NCBI GenBank assembly: GCA_963971575.1
Contig: OZ020622.1
Coordinates: 16,122,879 to 16,186,878 of the forward strand
DNA from: Liopterus haemorrhoidalis
Lineage: Eukaryota > Arthropoda > Insecta > Coleoptera > Dytiscidae
DNA length: 64,000 bases
Direction of reading: 5' to 3'
Of the stretch, positions 1 to 10,589 are shown piece after piece. Below the pieces are notes generated by a model that saw only the letters and a list, made by a program, of their open reading frames with translations, was not told the origin of the DNA and ran no database searches. The position numbers and the translations under genes are program-made. Within the stretch, counting starts at the first letter, position 1. Each line of letters opens with the position of its first letter.

Positions 1-210
1 GAGACTTTTCACCTTATAGATAAGGCACTATCCAAATTAGAAGCGATGGACTCGAAGACCGAGCGGTTCGAAAATGTAAACCGCCGCATAAATTCTGATA
101 TGTCCGTCTACAAGGCGATCTACGATGAAAAAAAGCGGGCGACCAGGCAATCAACTTTAGACATGTTTATAAGACCTTCAACCATTGCCGGAAATCCAGA
201 GCCAACATAG
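1..210 (+). CDS. Pogo/Tigger-type transposase, C-terminal fragment with PIP box
   Basis: The open frame runs in from the left edge and ends at a TAG (208-210), giving 69 residues. It is charged and lysine/arginine-rich and contains RQSTLDMFI near residue 49-57. Q50-x-x-L53-x-x-F56-I57 fits the PCNA-interacting (PIP) box QxxLxx followed by two hydrophobic or aromatic residues. Pogo-family transposases are known to bind PCNA through such a C-terminal motif. The DDE catalytic core would lie outside the window. A Tigger-like terminal inverted repeat ends at 1869 on the same side, so this is probably the 3' end of that element's transposase. The family call is inference from motif and context. Confidence 0.55.
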   Translation, partial: ETFHLIDKALSKLEAMDSKTERFENVNRRINSDMSVYKAIYDEKKRATRQSTLDMFIRPSTIAGNPEPT

Positions 211-497
211 AGTTATAGAAGTTAAAGGAAAATCTTCTACTGACAATGAAATATTTATGAATATGAATATATGTATATTAATGTAGAGTTTCATTTTAAG
301 AGGGAAATCCTACAGATTGTTTCGGGTGATGACCAGGCGTCATCCGAGGCGGATGACAAACAGGACGGCCGGGTTGTGGGATTTTCCTATATTCCTGCAC
401 AAATAAATCAACCACAGCCAACTGAGACAGATGACTGACAGAGACAAACAAATGACGACTGTAACTAAGGACTCTTTTTTTATTGTTTATTATTCAT

Positions 498-1145
498 ATA
501 GGGTGCATTCGAGTTGTACAGGGTAGAGCGAACGCTGAGCGAACACTTGATGGTGACGTCATGAATAGAGCGCAGCAACTCGAACATGGAGCGAGCGTTG
601 TAGTGACGTAATGTTTATAAAATCTAACCCTACAATTTTAGGCGGCGTTTTTACTGTCAGATTAGTTCACGTCAGTCATGAATCAAAATTATATACCTCG
701 GTTTTTCGTTGATTTTTTTTTCAATGATGGAGAAACAAAATTAACTAAAAATTAAATATAATTAATAAATTAGTTTAATGAATTTTTTCCATTTTAATGT
801 TATGCACGGTGTGTTTTAATATTTTTTTTGCTGTTTACAGAATGTCTAAAATACACAAAATGGCCATACTCTGTAGCCATAGACGAATAACAATATTATT
901 TGTCTGCTATTATTTTTATTTATAATTTAATTTTAAACTTTTATTTCTTTTCCGCCCTTCCCTCACTTTTTTCCGTCATACCCCATATGCTCGGTCTTAA
1001 AACCCCGAACACATAGAGCGCACTCTAAATACTCGCTCGATCGCAAAACGAATGCAATTGAGTGTACTCCGAGCGTCAAATCGAACACGTTTGAGTGTAC
1101 AGAACGTGCTCGGAACGCTCGGAGCGTCAAATCGAATGTACCCAT
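498..1145. mobile_element. MITE with AGGGTGCATTCGA termini
   Basis: Imperfect terminal inverted repeats: left AGGGTGCATTCGAGTTG, right (reverse complement) GGGTACATTCGATTTG. Arms are rich in GAGCG/CGCTC motifs (TCGGAGCGTCAAATCGAA near 1120). Small frames at 963-1209 fall in the repeat arm and look non-coding. No clear target duplication was found, so superfamily is unassigned. Confidence 0.45.
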
Positions 1146-1272
1146 AGTGTTTGTTGAGAGTATATTCACTTCTGTCATTATATTTTGTAACTTTTAACTG
1201 GTTTTTCAATATAATTTGTGTTTTAAAGACATGTAGTTTTTCATTTGAAAAAGGAAATCCTACATGAATATA

Positions 1273-1633
1273 CCGGGTGAATTATTTAAAGAGCAACATA
1301 CATGTTTCACATATATTGTTAATGAAGTGAGTTATTTCAAAAGCAACATAGCCATAAAACAAATGCTTATCGTATCCATAAAAAAGACAAAATATTAGTT
1401 TTTAAAATATTTTTTGGACTTAGCTACTATGGACATTATTATTTTTGTTTGTATGTAAATATAAACAAACTAATAAAAATTAATTTATTGTTTCTAATTT
1501 ACTATTTTTTATCCGTCTAGGAACTTTATCATGTCAAATAACTATTATATCTAATCACCATTGCATATCTATTGCCATGGATATGAGCTTGCTTTCATAA
1601 TTTGCTATGTTGCAAATGAAATAACTCACCCGG
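1273..1633. mobile_element. MITE with CCGGGTGA termini, TA target
   Basis: Left end CCGGGTGAATTATTTAAAG and right end (reverse complement) CCGGGTGAGTTATTTCA, each flanked by TA (1271-1272 and 1634-1635). An extra internal copy of GTGAGTTATTTCAAAAGCAA lies at 1328-1347. TA duplication suggests a Tc1/mariner-type non-autonomous element. A SINE tail fragment lies inside (1412-1436). Confidence 0.5.
1412..1436 (-). repeat. SINE 3'-end fragment
   Basis: The sequence around GGACTTAGCTACTA matches the end of the tRNA-derived SINE at 50325-50468. The tRNA-like head is absent here, so this is a tail-only fragment. Confidence 0.35.
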
Positions 1634-1871
1634 TATATGAATTTCAGTTTATTTTTGTATTGTTTCTTTTATATACGTATTTATGTAGTTTATATTTCTT
1701 TTGTTCCTTTATAAAAAATAAATAAATAATATATATGGTATGTACATACTGTATGTATAATGATAAATACGTAGATACACTTAAGCAATTTTCAAATTCG
1801 ACTTACGTAAAATTCGAGATACGCAAAAGTCTACGGTCCGCATTAATTACGTATCTCGGGGGATTACTGTA

Positions 1872-2924
1872 CTTATAAATACCTAATGACCTATGGGCCG
1901 CCGGCCCGTTAATGCCCGCAAAGACTGAAGGAAATACAAAAAAAAAGGTTGTTTTTTATAATAAAACAACTAGATATTCGAATTACTTATTCGTAAGTAA
2001 AACTTTTCAACATATCAATCATGTTTCAATCCATCAATCAAGTTAGTATGTTTTTTTTTCACAATATTGTTTAATAGCTCTGTAGTGTCAAAAGTTATGG
2101 GAGATGTTCTAAACTTCCATATTTATTCAAGGACATACGTGATTTTTTCTCGGCCTACTTTAATGTTTTCTTTTTTTTATTAACAAGTTATACAGGATGG
2201 GGAATTGACCTGTCGGACATAGCGATTTAACATTTAAAATAATAAATATGCTATTTCCTGCTTCCCTAATTGTTTTAGAGAAAAAGAGTAAGAGATAACA
2301 TTTATTTAGAATTAAAATGTTACGTAAGTAAACTATCTTCCAACTACTTCCGAGAAAATTTTAAAATTAGCTCTGATCTATCACCAAATGACTTTTTCTT
2401 ATGGGGACATTCAAAAAGCAAAGTATATGGAGCAAGGCATCCAGACAGGGCCAGCCCGAAAAAAAGCGGGGCCCGGTGCAAAATGCTCGTGCGAGGCCTA
2501 CTTCTTCTAAAAAAAAAAAAAACACATTCAAAATATTTGTATTTTGCAATATTGCACTTATTATTTGTACTTATTAGTTACTCTAATAATTTATGAATAA
2601 TTGTAATTAATATTTAACAAAATAATATAAATAGCTAAAAAGATCTATAAATGCCTATTTCATAACGACCACTGCTCATAGAAAACCTATTGTTATGATA
2701 TCTCATTCTGAAAACAGACTGAAATCATGACGCGACCCATAAGCCCATAGAACGTTTTAGACCGTATGCAAAAGTTTCTTATTGAGATGCGGATATAATT
2801 TCAAACTGTTTAATCGGTATGAAAAAAAATGTTTAATTAAATCGACTAGGATGGACTGCAGCCAATGAAATAAACCATGTGCAAAGAGATTTTCGTATTG
2901 TGCCATTGTGCCAGTAGGTAATAG
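1872..2924. other. Unassigned AT-rich stretch
   Basis: No gene seen. A CAGGGCCAGCCCG motif at 2449-2461 resembles the CAGGGCCGGC terminus of hAT MITEs elsewhere in the window, but no right end or 8-bp duplication was found. Homopolymer runs are frequent. Confidence 0.3.
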
Positions 2925-3105
2925 AATTAAGGTAGACCAAAGCTTAGGTGGGTTGATTGTGTAACACAGGATGCTCGGTCTATCGGTTCACACAACAGGA
3001 GGACACTAACACAAAATCGGAAGAATTAGCGGAAGACGATAGAGACGGGTATGGCCTTCAAGGGCCTTGAAGGCCGTCCAGTGATGATGACTAATTCCTT
3101 CTGGC
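2925..3105 (+). pseudogene. Non-LTR retrotransposon C-terminal scrap
   Basis: Frame +1 from 2950 reads RWVDCVTQDARSIGSHNR, then an in-frame TAG in place of the usual WR, then KTIETGMAFKGLEG. This W.D.V..D...LG....DR..WR pattern is typical of the end of reverse-transcriptase ORFs in several insect LINE clades. It is short, interrupted and clearly dead. Confidence 0.45.
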
Positions 3106-3690
3106 ATGTTTTATTGCAAAATTGTTAGTTATCTCGTCATAATTTAGTTTTCTTGCCAACTCGGACTCGATTGACAAAATTGCCAATGAAGAGTAAATTT
3201 TAAAAACACAAAGTCGGTACTGGCTGCATTGTTTCTACATATTTAATAGAAATAAGTTTGAATCATTTCATATTTTGTATAAAGGTAAACTGCAACTATG
3301 AAAAGAACCGATTTAGTCATTCTATAAATAAAAAAATAAAAAACGGCTGCAATGTTTTTTTTTTAAATGCACCAGCGTATTCATGGTATCATTTATGGTA
3401 AAACTGTTATTTATAGTATTTCCAAAATGAAATGGCCACTCTTATTAAGAAGCTTAACAATACGGTAATGGGTTTATGACAGTAACCCTAAGACTCGTTG
3501 CTGTAAAAACAATATAAGAGGTATTAACGGAATTTTAAATTTAAATAGAACATATGTAACACAATTGAAGTTTCTTAAAAGCCATTAAGGATATTTTCCA
3601 AATTTATAATTGTTTCTAAATTTTAGGGGTTGTTATATTTATTTGTTAGTTAATTTTCAACATTCATAGCGTGCATATATTAAAAACAAC

Positions 3691-3939
3691 ATGGCTCTTT
3701 GGCGACCATTTGATTTTGAAGAAATTCCTAATTTCTGTAGTGAAAATAGTGAATCTGTGCAAGGTGATTTGGAGTGCGAAAATGTGGACGTTGACGTGGA
3801 AGACGAAAATGAGGACGTGGCTACTAAAGAAAAATTTCATTTGTCAGAAGATTGCAAAGTTCTGATACTGAACTTTTATAAAAAGTTAGTTTCGGGAGGT
3901 AATGACAAACCTATATTTAGAACTGCGGAATTAACTTAG
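3691..3939 (+). pseudogene. DNA-binding N-terminus of an IS630-like transposase
   Basis: 82-residue frame starting MALWRPFDFEEIPNFCS, with an acidic stretch at residues 30-48, then LSEDCKVLILNFYKKLVSGG and an early stop. Beyond the stop the reading continues in another frame with VPYRTIQRILARSK (a recognition-helix-like segment) and IYDFYSKNIVPTLHLLIKKL to about 4130. This order matches DDE_3/IS630-like insect transposases: two helix-turn-helix modules ahead of the catalytic core. A frameshift near 3936 and loss of the DDE part make it a pseudogene. Assignment is from pattern memory, not a search. Confidence 0.45.
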
Positions 3940-4460
3940 TGTTCCATACAGAACAATTCAACGTATCCTTGCTCGTAGCAAAAATCAGCAGCGAAAACGA
4001 CCCGTTAAAACAATAATAAATAAAATATACGACTTTTATTCGAAAAATATAGTGCCGACTTTGCATCTTTTAATAAAAAAGTTGGAAGAAGACGGAATAG
4101 AATTTCTATACAAAGTTAGCCATATGTATAATTATTATTTGCTAGCTAAGTTGCTAGGATTTACTTTTGTTGCAAAAAAAGATTGATTTTTGTTTGTGAA
4201 ATTTGAAGTATTTAATATAGACTATAAAGACTTTAAAACAAAACGATTTTTAAACATGCCTATATTTATAATTCAAATATAGCCCGTCCTAAGCCTGATA
4301 AAAATGTGAAGGAATGTCATGTGAGTATATACAGTTCATTCTAAATAGCATATAAGAAAACACGTTATTTTTAAATAATTATTACGGTCCTGGCAACTGT
4401 TATTAACAGAACCATAAACGCAGCAGGTATAATGGTTATACTATCAGTCATTATTGGAAT

Positions 4461-4724
4461 CAGGGCCGGCGAAAGTGGGCGCCGCGGCGATGTGGCGCTG
4501 ACGTGAGACTCAAAAGGGCGCTAAATGCCAAATGAATGTAAAAGTAATTTAGTGAAATGTAATTTTAGAAGTGAGGACCTTTTTTTTAGGTCTTCACTTG
4601 AAATTTAGAAGGGAAGACTTTTTTTTTAGGTCTTTATTTGACACGCTCGAAAAAAGCTAGTTACGCCTAGGGGCGCTGAATTAAATCTTGCTTACGGGCG
4701 CCACAGACCCTCGCGTCGTCTCTG
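4461..4724. mobile_element. hAT MITE, TSD ATTGGAAT, carries minisatellite
   Basis: Flanked by perfect 8-bp duplications ATTGGAAT (4453-4460 and 4725-4732), diagnostic of hAT. The left end is CAGGGCCGGCG and the right end TCTCTG. It sits in the right part of the IS630-like relic. It contains the dispersed ~40-bp minisatellite in reverse orientation (4568-4645). Confidence 0.75.
4568..4645 (-). repeat. hAT-borne minisatellite, two diverged units
   Basis: On the minus strand: two units of AAGTGAAGACC-A(9)-GGTCCTCAC type. Same module as at 28376, 38028, 39468, 39780 and 41003. Units are more diverged here than elsewhere. Confidence 0.6.
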
Positions 4725-5008
4725 ATTGGAATCAATAAGTGAGCCATTTCATTTTGGAAATACTATAACAGCAGGACGTGGCGATTCGTGCTGCTGGCTC
4801 CATTTTATTCTACAGATCGCCTGGCGCCCAAAGTAGAATTATTAATTTTATTTATACAAATCCAGATGGCAGGATCTTCTCCAATGGAAGCTAGTGGCGT
4901 TCACAGGAGGGCTCGCGATATCGTAGCAAAATATGCCTGTTTTTATGTCTATCACGGTCTCTGAATGGATGTTTTGTATTCTGTTGTAAAGTATTTATTT
5001 ATATTTAC

Positions 5009-5400
5009 CTTGGGGTCAATACCCTCTGGGTTGTAGATAGACCCATCTCTCTCAATCAAGCCAATGCATACTGCTCCAGCTCTGGTAAGATATCTCATGG
5101 TGTGCAGACCGACATTACCAAATCCTTGAACAATGAATGTCTTGCCACCCCAGCCTGGTGTTGTTCCAATCATGCTCATGTAGTTGGCTTCATTGATGAA
5201 GTTCTCCAAGCCGTGGAAAACACCACGTCCGGTAGCGGATGTACGACCGTGGATACCACCTTGGTTAATTGGTTTACCAGTTACGCAAGCATGCGCATTG
5301 ATGTCCAAATGACCGATGGTCTTGGCGTAAGTATCGGAAATCCAGGACATTTCACGTTCACCAGTTCCCATGTCGGGGGCGGGTACATCAACTCCGGGTC
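5009..5400 (-). CDS. Gdh: Glutamate dehydrogenase, mitochondrial, exon 3
   Basis: Encodes residues 205-334 of the NAD(P)-dependent glutamate dehydrogenase begun at 34287, plus the last two bases of the split Gly204 codon. Visible motifs: [29 protein letters not shown] and the Rossmann-fold dinucleotide motif QGFGNVG (G296, G298, G301). The acceptor is TTTGTAG|GA and the donor AAG|GTAAAT after [13 protein letters not shown]. The enzyme interconverts glutamate with 2-oxoglutarate and ammonia in the mitochondrial matrix. The following C-terminal exons are not in 1-5008 and must lie to the left. The apparent extension to 4952 is intron read-through. Confidence 0.95.
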
Positions 5401-5917
5401 CTACAAAGAGCATAAACTATATAATTGCGTCATTTTTGTTACAATAAAGAAGACTACTATTTAGGCGAGGAACTTACTGTATTTGTAAATATTCATAAAG
5501 AGTATAAAATAATAACATCTGAATCAACGAATAATATGGTCTTTATATTTTTATTAGATTTTGATTAACTAAACAGCATGAATAAAATTTATAAAACACC
5601 AATCAACTGCTTTTAGCGTGGTCTGTTTGAATCTGAATCATTGAATAAAAAGGAAGAAGTCTAAACGCGATCTTCAAGGGAACTAGAGAGCTTTTAGTAG
5701 TGCGGGAAACTTGAACGACAACCAATCATTTTAAAATATCTGACGCACTCTTATAAAAATAAATGCCTTTACATCCGTCAAAAGGATGCTCATATTGTAG
5801 CTTTAAAAGTGAGGGGTTTGGTCGGACGGTAGAATTGTGATTCCATTCAATCGTTAAAAATAACTAGTTTTCAAAATCACCCAAGTTCTGTATGAAGCTA
5901 ATAAGTAATAATAACTA

Positions 5918-6977
5918 CAGGCTATTCCAAACGTTTAGGTGAAACTAAATGGGAATTTTGTTCTTTTAGGTTGTCACGAGAAGGGGCCTAGCTTGGGGTA
6001 TTTCATATTTTACGTTGGTATGTGAAAATTTAAAATTCTAACAGTGAAACCATGGAAACGAATGACAATTATTAAAAAAATTTAATGCTTTTTTACATAT
6101 TTTGAAGATAAAAAAAAATTAATAAATGGGGAATTTTTATTAAGAATGACAAAAAAATAAAATGCAATGAAAAGGACCTTTTATAATGGCAATCAATTTA
6201 ATCTAGAATTTGCAATGTGAGTATGATTTACAAAGCTTAAACAAAATGACCAAAAGTCCGAATTAATAGATAAAAATTGCTAGATTTCAAAATCTAGTTC
6301 TGTCTAAACCATAGGTTCTCAAACTGGGGTACGCGTACCCCTGGGGGTACGCGAAGCATCTATTGGGGGTACGCGAGATCATTCACATAAACATACACTC
6401 ATAAAGCCATATATACCAGTATTATTTTAAATTATCAAAATTGGAAATTGATTCTAATATTTTATTTAAAATTTTAATTGTGTATTTTTATTTAGCACTT
6501 TTTGTTACGCCAATGTGCATTAATGTTGGCGCCATCCCTTGATATTTGTGCGCAGTGTTGCCAGATCTACCGCTAAAGCGGTATTTCTACCGTTTTCAGG
6601 TTTCATCTACCGTTCTCCCGTTTTTCATCGTAATCTACCGCTTTTTACTACTTATTATTCCTAATTAAAAATAATTTAAATGAATTATTTTTTTCAATTT
6701 GCTACATCGATATTTTTCAGTAGATTGTCAAATGTCAAAATTATGTAGGTTTCCCCCACTTCATTTAAATTCAATTTGCGCATGCTCTTGCTTCAGTTAC
6801 GTATCACCATTTTCATGTATGTTTTTTTCAGTCAAGTCTGCTTTGTTTAACAATTTTCAAATTGTTCCGATTTGTTTTTACCTTTTTGGGGGTACGCGCC
6901 TGTTCTGGAATTGACATAAAGGGTACTCAAAAAAAAAAAGTTTGAGAACCTATGGTCTAAACGATTGGAATAGCCTA
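5918..6977. mobile_element. Family B MITE (GGCTATTCCAAAC ends), interrupted
   Basis: Inverted ends GGCTATTCCAAACGTTTAGG (left) and GGCTATTCCAATCGTTTAGA (right, reverse complement). The arms hold the self-complementary AGATTTCAAAATCT. A hAT MITE (6310-6954) split the right arm. Related copies, whole or partial, lie at 7003, 7829, 8035, 24322, 42518, 49555, 50575, 50955 and 52915-53765. Without the insert the copy is about 410 bp. Confidence 0.6.
6310..6954. mobile_element. hAT MITE (CATAGGTTCTCAAACT), TSD GTCTAAAC
   Basis: Perfect terminal inverted repeats CATAGGTTCTCAAACT flanked by perfect 8-bp duplications GTCTAAAC (6302-6309, 6955-6962). The arms hold repeated GGGGTACGCG. The interior includes several short TCTACCG repeats (6568-6645). 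A second copy starts at 63973. The frame at 6699-6914 looks incidental. Confidence 0.8.
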
Positions 6978-7002
6978 TAACTTTTCATATTTTTTTCTTT
7001 AG

Positions 7003-7380
7003 TCTATTTCAAACGTTTAAGCGAAACTAGATTTTATAATCTAGTAACTTTTATCGATTAAATAGGACTTTTGGCCATTTTGTTTATTTATTTAAGCTAT
7101 TATAAATCCTACTTTTTTTCTAATTTTAATGGCCTTTGCTGCTGTGGCAATTAGCCAGGACAATTTTTATTTGTGGAAAATTCCATGCCTGAACAGAATT
7201 CGAACCCGAGACCTTAGCAACGCAGAGCAGATGTGTTACCACTACGCTACGCCGGTCGGCATAAATCATACTTAAATTTGACAAAAATACAAATGTCATT
7301 TTCATTACATTTTGATTTTTTGTGTAATTTTTAATACCAATCTCTCGTTTCCTAAATTTTTACGTCTTCCAAAAAATTTA
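7003..7380. repeat. Family B fragment with a SINE inside
   Basis: Starts with GTCTATTTCAAACGTTTAAG and AGATTTTATAATCT, as in family B. A tRNA-derived SINE (7128-7262) interrupts it. Confidence 0.45.
7128..7262 (-). repeat. tRNA-derived SINE
   Basis: On the minus strand: A box TAGCGTAGTGGTAAC (7235-7249) and B box GGTTCGAATTC (7196-7206) at tRNA-like spacing, followed by a short body. The same family occurs at 50325-50468. Not a functional tRNA gene: there is no paired acceptor stem or 3' half. Confidence 0.6.
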
Positions 7381-7397
7381 AAATGTATTATATAGCC

Positions 7398-7827
7398 CAG
7401 TGGTACTCAACCTGATCCCTACCGCCCACTAGTGGGCGGTAGGAATTTTTTGGTGGGCGGTAGGAGTTTTGTGCTTTCAATAGACTTCATACTTCTATGT
7501 ATGCAAAGTATAAATAAAAAGATAAATTTAACTACATGTTTTCATTAAACCTCTACTCAAAAATTACGGGTAAGGGAAGTGTGGGTACTGTGTTACACAG
7601 GGTACTTTGTGACATCCAACGTTGCCACGTTTTGGTGCATGTATATTTGTTGTGTTTAATAATAAGAGATGATGCAGTAAGTTGTTTTATAAAGATTTTT
7701 GCAGCTAAATTTTGCAAAAGTATTTGGTAAGTTATTATTATTATACAACAGGTGGGCGGTATGAAAAATTTTCTACCAATAGAGATGCTAAAGTGGGCGG
7801 TAGGTATGAAAAGGTTGAGTACCCCTG
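7398..7827. mobile_element. hAT MITE (CAGTGGTACTCAACCT), TSD ATATAGCC
   Basis: Ends CAGTGGTACTCAACCT and (reverse complement of right) CAGGGGTACTCAACCT, flanked by perfect 8-bp ATATAGCC (7390-7397, 7828-7835). GTGGGCGGTAGG is repeated in both arms. It landed at the edge of a family B copy. Overlapping small frames on both strands (7536-7876) look incidental. Confidence 0.8.
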
Positions 7828-7828
7828 A

Positions 7829-8190
7829 TATAGCCTGTTTAAGTGGAACTAGATTTTGAATTCTAGTAATTTTCACCGTTTAAGTGAGGCTTTTATTCAT
7901 TTTGTTCAGCAAAAGTCAACTTCAAACTTGAAAGGGATCTAATGACAACTTATAAAAATGAAAATTTCAGTTAATTCCGCTTAAACATTTGAAATAGCCA
8001 ATATATTCAATTTTTTATAACACGCATCAACAGGAAACATGAAATAACCAAGACAAGCTCGGTTTTCGTGCCAATTTAAGAAAACGAAATTCCTATTTAG
8101 TTCCGCTTGAACAAAAAAAAATAATAACTTTTTTATAAGAATCTATTTTACCACAATTGTAGTTACGTTTCCATGGTTACGGTAAATTAT
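7829..8190. repeat. Family B MITE copies
   Basis: 7829-8006 is a short family B copy (AGATTTTGAATTCTAG; right end reads GGCTATTTCAAATGTTTAAG on the minus strand). 8035-8190 is the reverse complement of the 5945-6060 arm, including the end TTCCGCTTGAAC. Confidence 0.5.
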
Positions 8191-8269
8191 AAATAAACAT
8201 TATGAAATTGTAAACGTAATACAACACGTTATTGTTTTTTCAATAATAATTACTGTTGGAAAGTATTTT

Positions 8270-8325
8270 ATTTAAGTACTTTGTGGTGACGGTCGGTTCT
8301 GTGGTAGCCACAGCTGACTTTTTAC
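8270..8325. repeat. Harbinger-associated junction repeat
   Basis: AAGTACTTTGTGGTGACGGT and the following GGTCGG/GGCCAC-type motif recur at 49755-49805 (reverse) and 55593-55635, where the repeat abuts HARBI1-like coding sequence. Confidence 0.4.
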
Positions 8326-8446
8326 ATTTTTTAAAGTTAAAAATATCCTATTAGTTAAATAAAAATTTGCTACAAAATTTGAAGCGTTGTTACTCATTTT
8401 ATTTCAGATTGTTAGTTCTGTGGTGCCAAATATACCCTTAACGTAC

Positions 8447-8647
8447 CAATAAATCCCTTCTTGGCGAGTTCAAGGGTGAATCTCCTGGTGATTTTCTCGA
8501 GTTCATGTTCGCTGTACTCCTGGGGGTTGATCCTGATACCAGCCTTAGCTCCTCCGAATGGTACATCTACGCAAGCGCATTTGAATGTCATCAACGCGGA
8601 CAGGGCTTTCACTTCATCTCTGGAGACGTCCATGGAGAAACGAATAC
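8447..8647 (-). CDS. Gdh: Glutamate dehydrogenase, mitochondrial, exon 2
   Basis: 201 bp encoding the rest of Gly137 through Ile203 and the first base of Gly204. It contains the Glu/Leu/Phe/Val dehydrogenase active-site signature [11 protein letters not shown], with catalytic Lys at residue 171, then [19 protein letters not shown]. The acceptor is TTTCAG|GTATTCG and the donor ATTG|GTACGT. Phases join cleanly to exon 1 (G|GT) and exon 3 (G|GA), which fixes the gene model. Key residues are intact. Confidence 0.95.
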
Positions 8648-9334
8648 CTGAAATAATAATTAAAATTAATGTTCTGACAGTTTTTTTTCAGACAGACAGG
8701 GCAGATAATTTTGGCAAGTTCAGTTGCTAACGAATTAAAATGGAGTCAACATGTAAAAATTGAAAATAAAAAATTAATAATTTCAGAGTTGCTCCAGGAA
8801 AAAATTGGAAAGGTGAAAAGAATGTAGGTAAGAAAATGGATTGCTAGAAGAAATACACTAATATCGGGTTGCTAACGTAAGAGTTATCCCTAAAGGCCGG
8901 ACCCCACATGACCGCACCGAGCCCGCACCGTGTGACGGCCGAGTGTTGAGCGTCGCACGGCGAGAGACTAACACAATGGAAACATACCGGCTAGTCCTCA
9001 CCTAACCGCACCGACACCGCACCAACATCACCGCACCGTGTCCGCACCGTGCCCGACTAGTTTAGTTTACTTTTTGACGGGCACGGTGCGGTGTACAAGT
9101 CGATTGAACATTTATTTTTTGCTAACAATTTTTTAAATATTAAATAAATATAATAATCGTACATTTATTATTATAAATAATGAACGTAGAAAAATGAATT
9201 GAAGATTTTAGAAAGATTCCTGTGTTGTACGTTCAGTTTTTCTTGGAGTTTCAGTTCCAGTTGGTTGAATTTGTACATCGAAATTCTAAAATATTCGTAA
9301 AACTTCGTCACATCGCACTTTAGATGAGGCAGCA

Positions 9335-9430
9335 GCCAGCAAAACTCCTCTTCAACACATCTTTTCTTCCATGCGTTGTGAACCCATATTCTTCTCCGAT
9401 TTCTGCGATGATTTCTTCACCAATTAACAT
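9335..9430 (-). pseudogene. HARBI1-type transposase N-terminal fragment
   Basis: One minus-strand frame reads RRRIWVHNAWKKRCVEEEF followed by LLPHLK, close to the RRR.WVH......EGEF..L...L opening of Harbinger transposases. Upstream frames are broken by a stop. The catalytic part is absent. Confidence 0.5.
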
Positions 9431-9546
9431 ATTCTTCCTTTAAAGGAAGTGTTACCATCCCTAATTCACTATTTGTAAAACTTCTTAAAATTTTGTCTCC
9501 ATGAAACAGCTGTGTGAGCTTCGAAAAGAATACTGAACTCCAAATC

Positions 9547-10589
9547 GGGTCTATTCTGTATCTTAAAAAGTTAAAAATTAACCTCAAGGTCGAAGTTAAA
9601 AAATTTTAACCACGCTTTACACTATTTTGTTATTCTGTAACTCTATGACGTTAAAATTTAAACCTCGATATGGTTAATTCAGTAGGTTATATTTGGAATT
9701 TTAACTCCAGCCAAATACATGGTGTTAACTTTTAACCACCTATAGTTCTAACCTCTAAACGTCAAATAGCCAGGAAAAATCCATTTTTAGAATTAATTAT
9801 GGCAAGTCTGTTTATTTTAAATCAATTATTAATAAAACAAATTGAACAAAAAGAGGTTAATAAGTGAAAAATTAATATAGGTGAATAAAAAATATATACA
9901 AATACTTTTTTGGAGATCAGTTCGAATTAAACGAGGGCAACTGCATGATATGAGAGACCCTTTTAATTTACCTGAAGAAATATTTTAAAATATTTTCATT
10001 GTTCTAAAACTTACGAAATATTTCGTTTTACATGTTTTTTTTTTAATCCGAGAAGAATCAAAATATTTCCCGCTTCCCGATAAATTGCAAGTAAATATTG
10101 AAAACTTTGAAACTGTGATACATTTATAAATTTTAATTTCTCTGTTTAAAAATAAAAATAAGGTAAATATAACCTGAAAATAAAAGTATCTTAATATAGA
10201 AGAAAGAAAGAAAATATTGATACATTTGCATATTATGGTAATATTATAATATATTATTTACTTTCAGCACCCATAATTATTTATGTATAAATATTGTACA
10301 TTTCCGCAATATACATTTATTATATTTGATCGTTGTTCATTCACGATTCAACCATAACACTTGTTTACATTAAATCCACAATTACACAAGCAAAATACCT
10401 TCCCTTGTAGATAATTTCACAACATACTTTTAACCATAAGGTTAAAAAATTAGAACTTAACGCCTGTGTTATAACGTGAGATACAGAATAAGAAACAAGG
10501 TTAAAATTTTAATGCCTAGTTAAAATGTTACTTTTTAACCATCATTTTTAACCAAATCTTTTTAACCACAAAAGATACAGAATAGACCC
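9547..10589. mobile_element. Innermost element (GGGTCTATTCTGTATCTT ends)
   Basis: Left GGGTCTATTCTGTATCTTAA and right (reverse complement) GGGTCTATTCTGTATCTTTT. Subterminal AGTTAAAA/TTTTAACC motifs recur in both arms. AT-rich and without a coding frame. Target duplication unresolved. Confidence 0.5.

Larger units (their letters stand above)
1..1869 (+). mobile_element. Right part of a Tigger/pogo-like DNA transposon
   Basis: The right end, read inward on the minus strand, is CAGTAATCCCCCGAGATACG, the CAGT...CCCC pattern typical of Tigger elements, and is followed by TA at 1870-1871. Subterminal repeats of a TTCGAGATACG type lie at 1812-1860. The transposase C-terminus is at 1-210. Two other elements (about 498-1145 and 1273-1633) lie inside. 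A ~35-bp stretch at 276-315 recurs at 1231-1265, suggesting a rearranged interior. The left end is outside the window. Confidence 0.5.
3404..4771 (+). mobile_element. Relic IS630/Tc1-like DNA transposon
   Basis: Inverted repeats at the two ends share TAGTATTTCCAAAATGAAAT (left 3414-3433, right near 4746-4765), each preceded by CTGTTAT. Between them are a helix-turn-helix reading frame (3691-4135) and no catalytic domain. A hAT MITE (4461-4724) has inserted near the right end. The target duplication is not clear. Confidence 0.5.

Noticed and set aside
317..438. Short frame ending ...QINQPQPTETDD as a host terminal exon
   Set aside because: It sits in a rearranged Tigger-like element, with a preceding stretch repeated at 1231; no domain or splice partner is visible.
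5102..5464. Plus-strand frame of 120 codons over GDH exon 3
   Set aside because: Antisense shadow of a well-conserved exon.
7128..7262. tRNA gene
   Set aside because: A and B boxes are present but no acceptor stem or complete cloverleaf; a second diverged copy and a body/tail point to a SINE.
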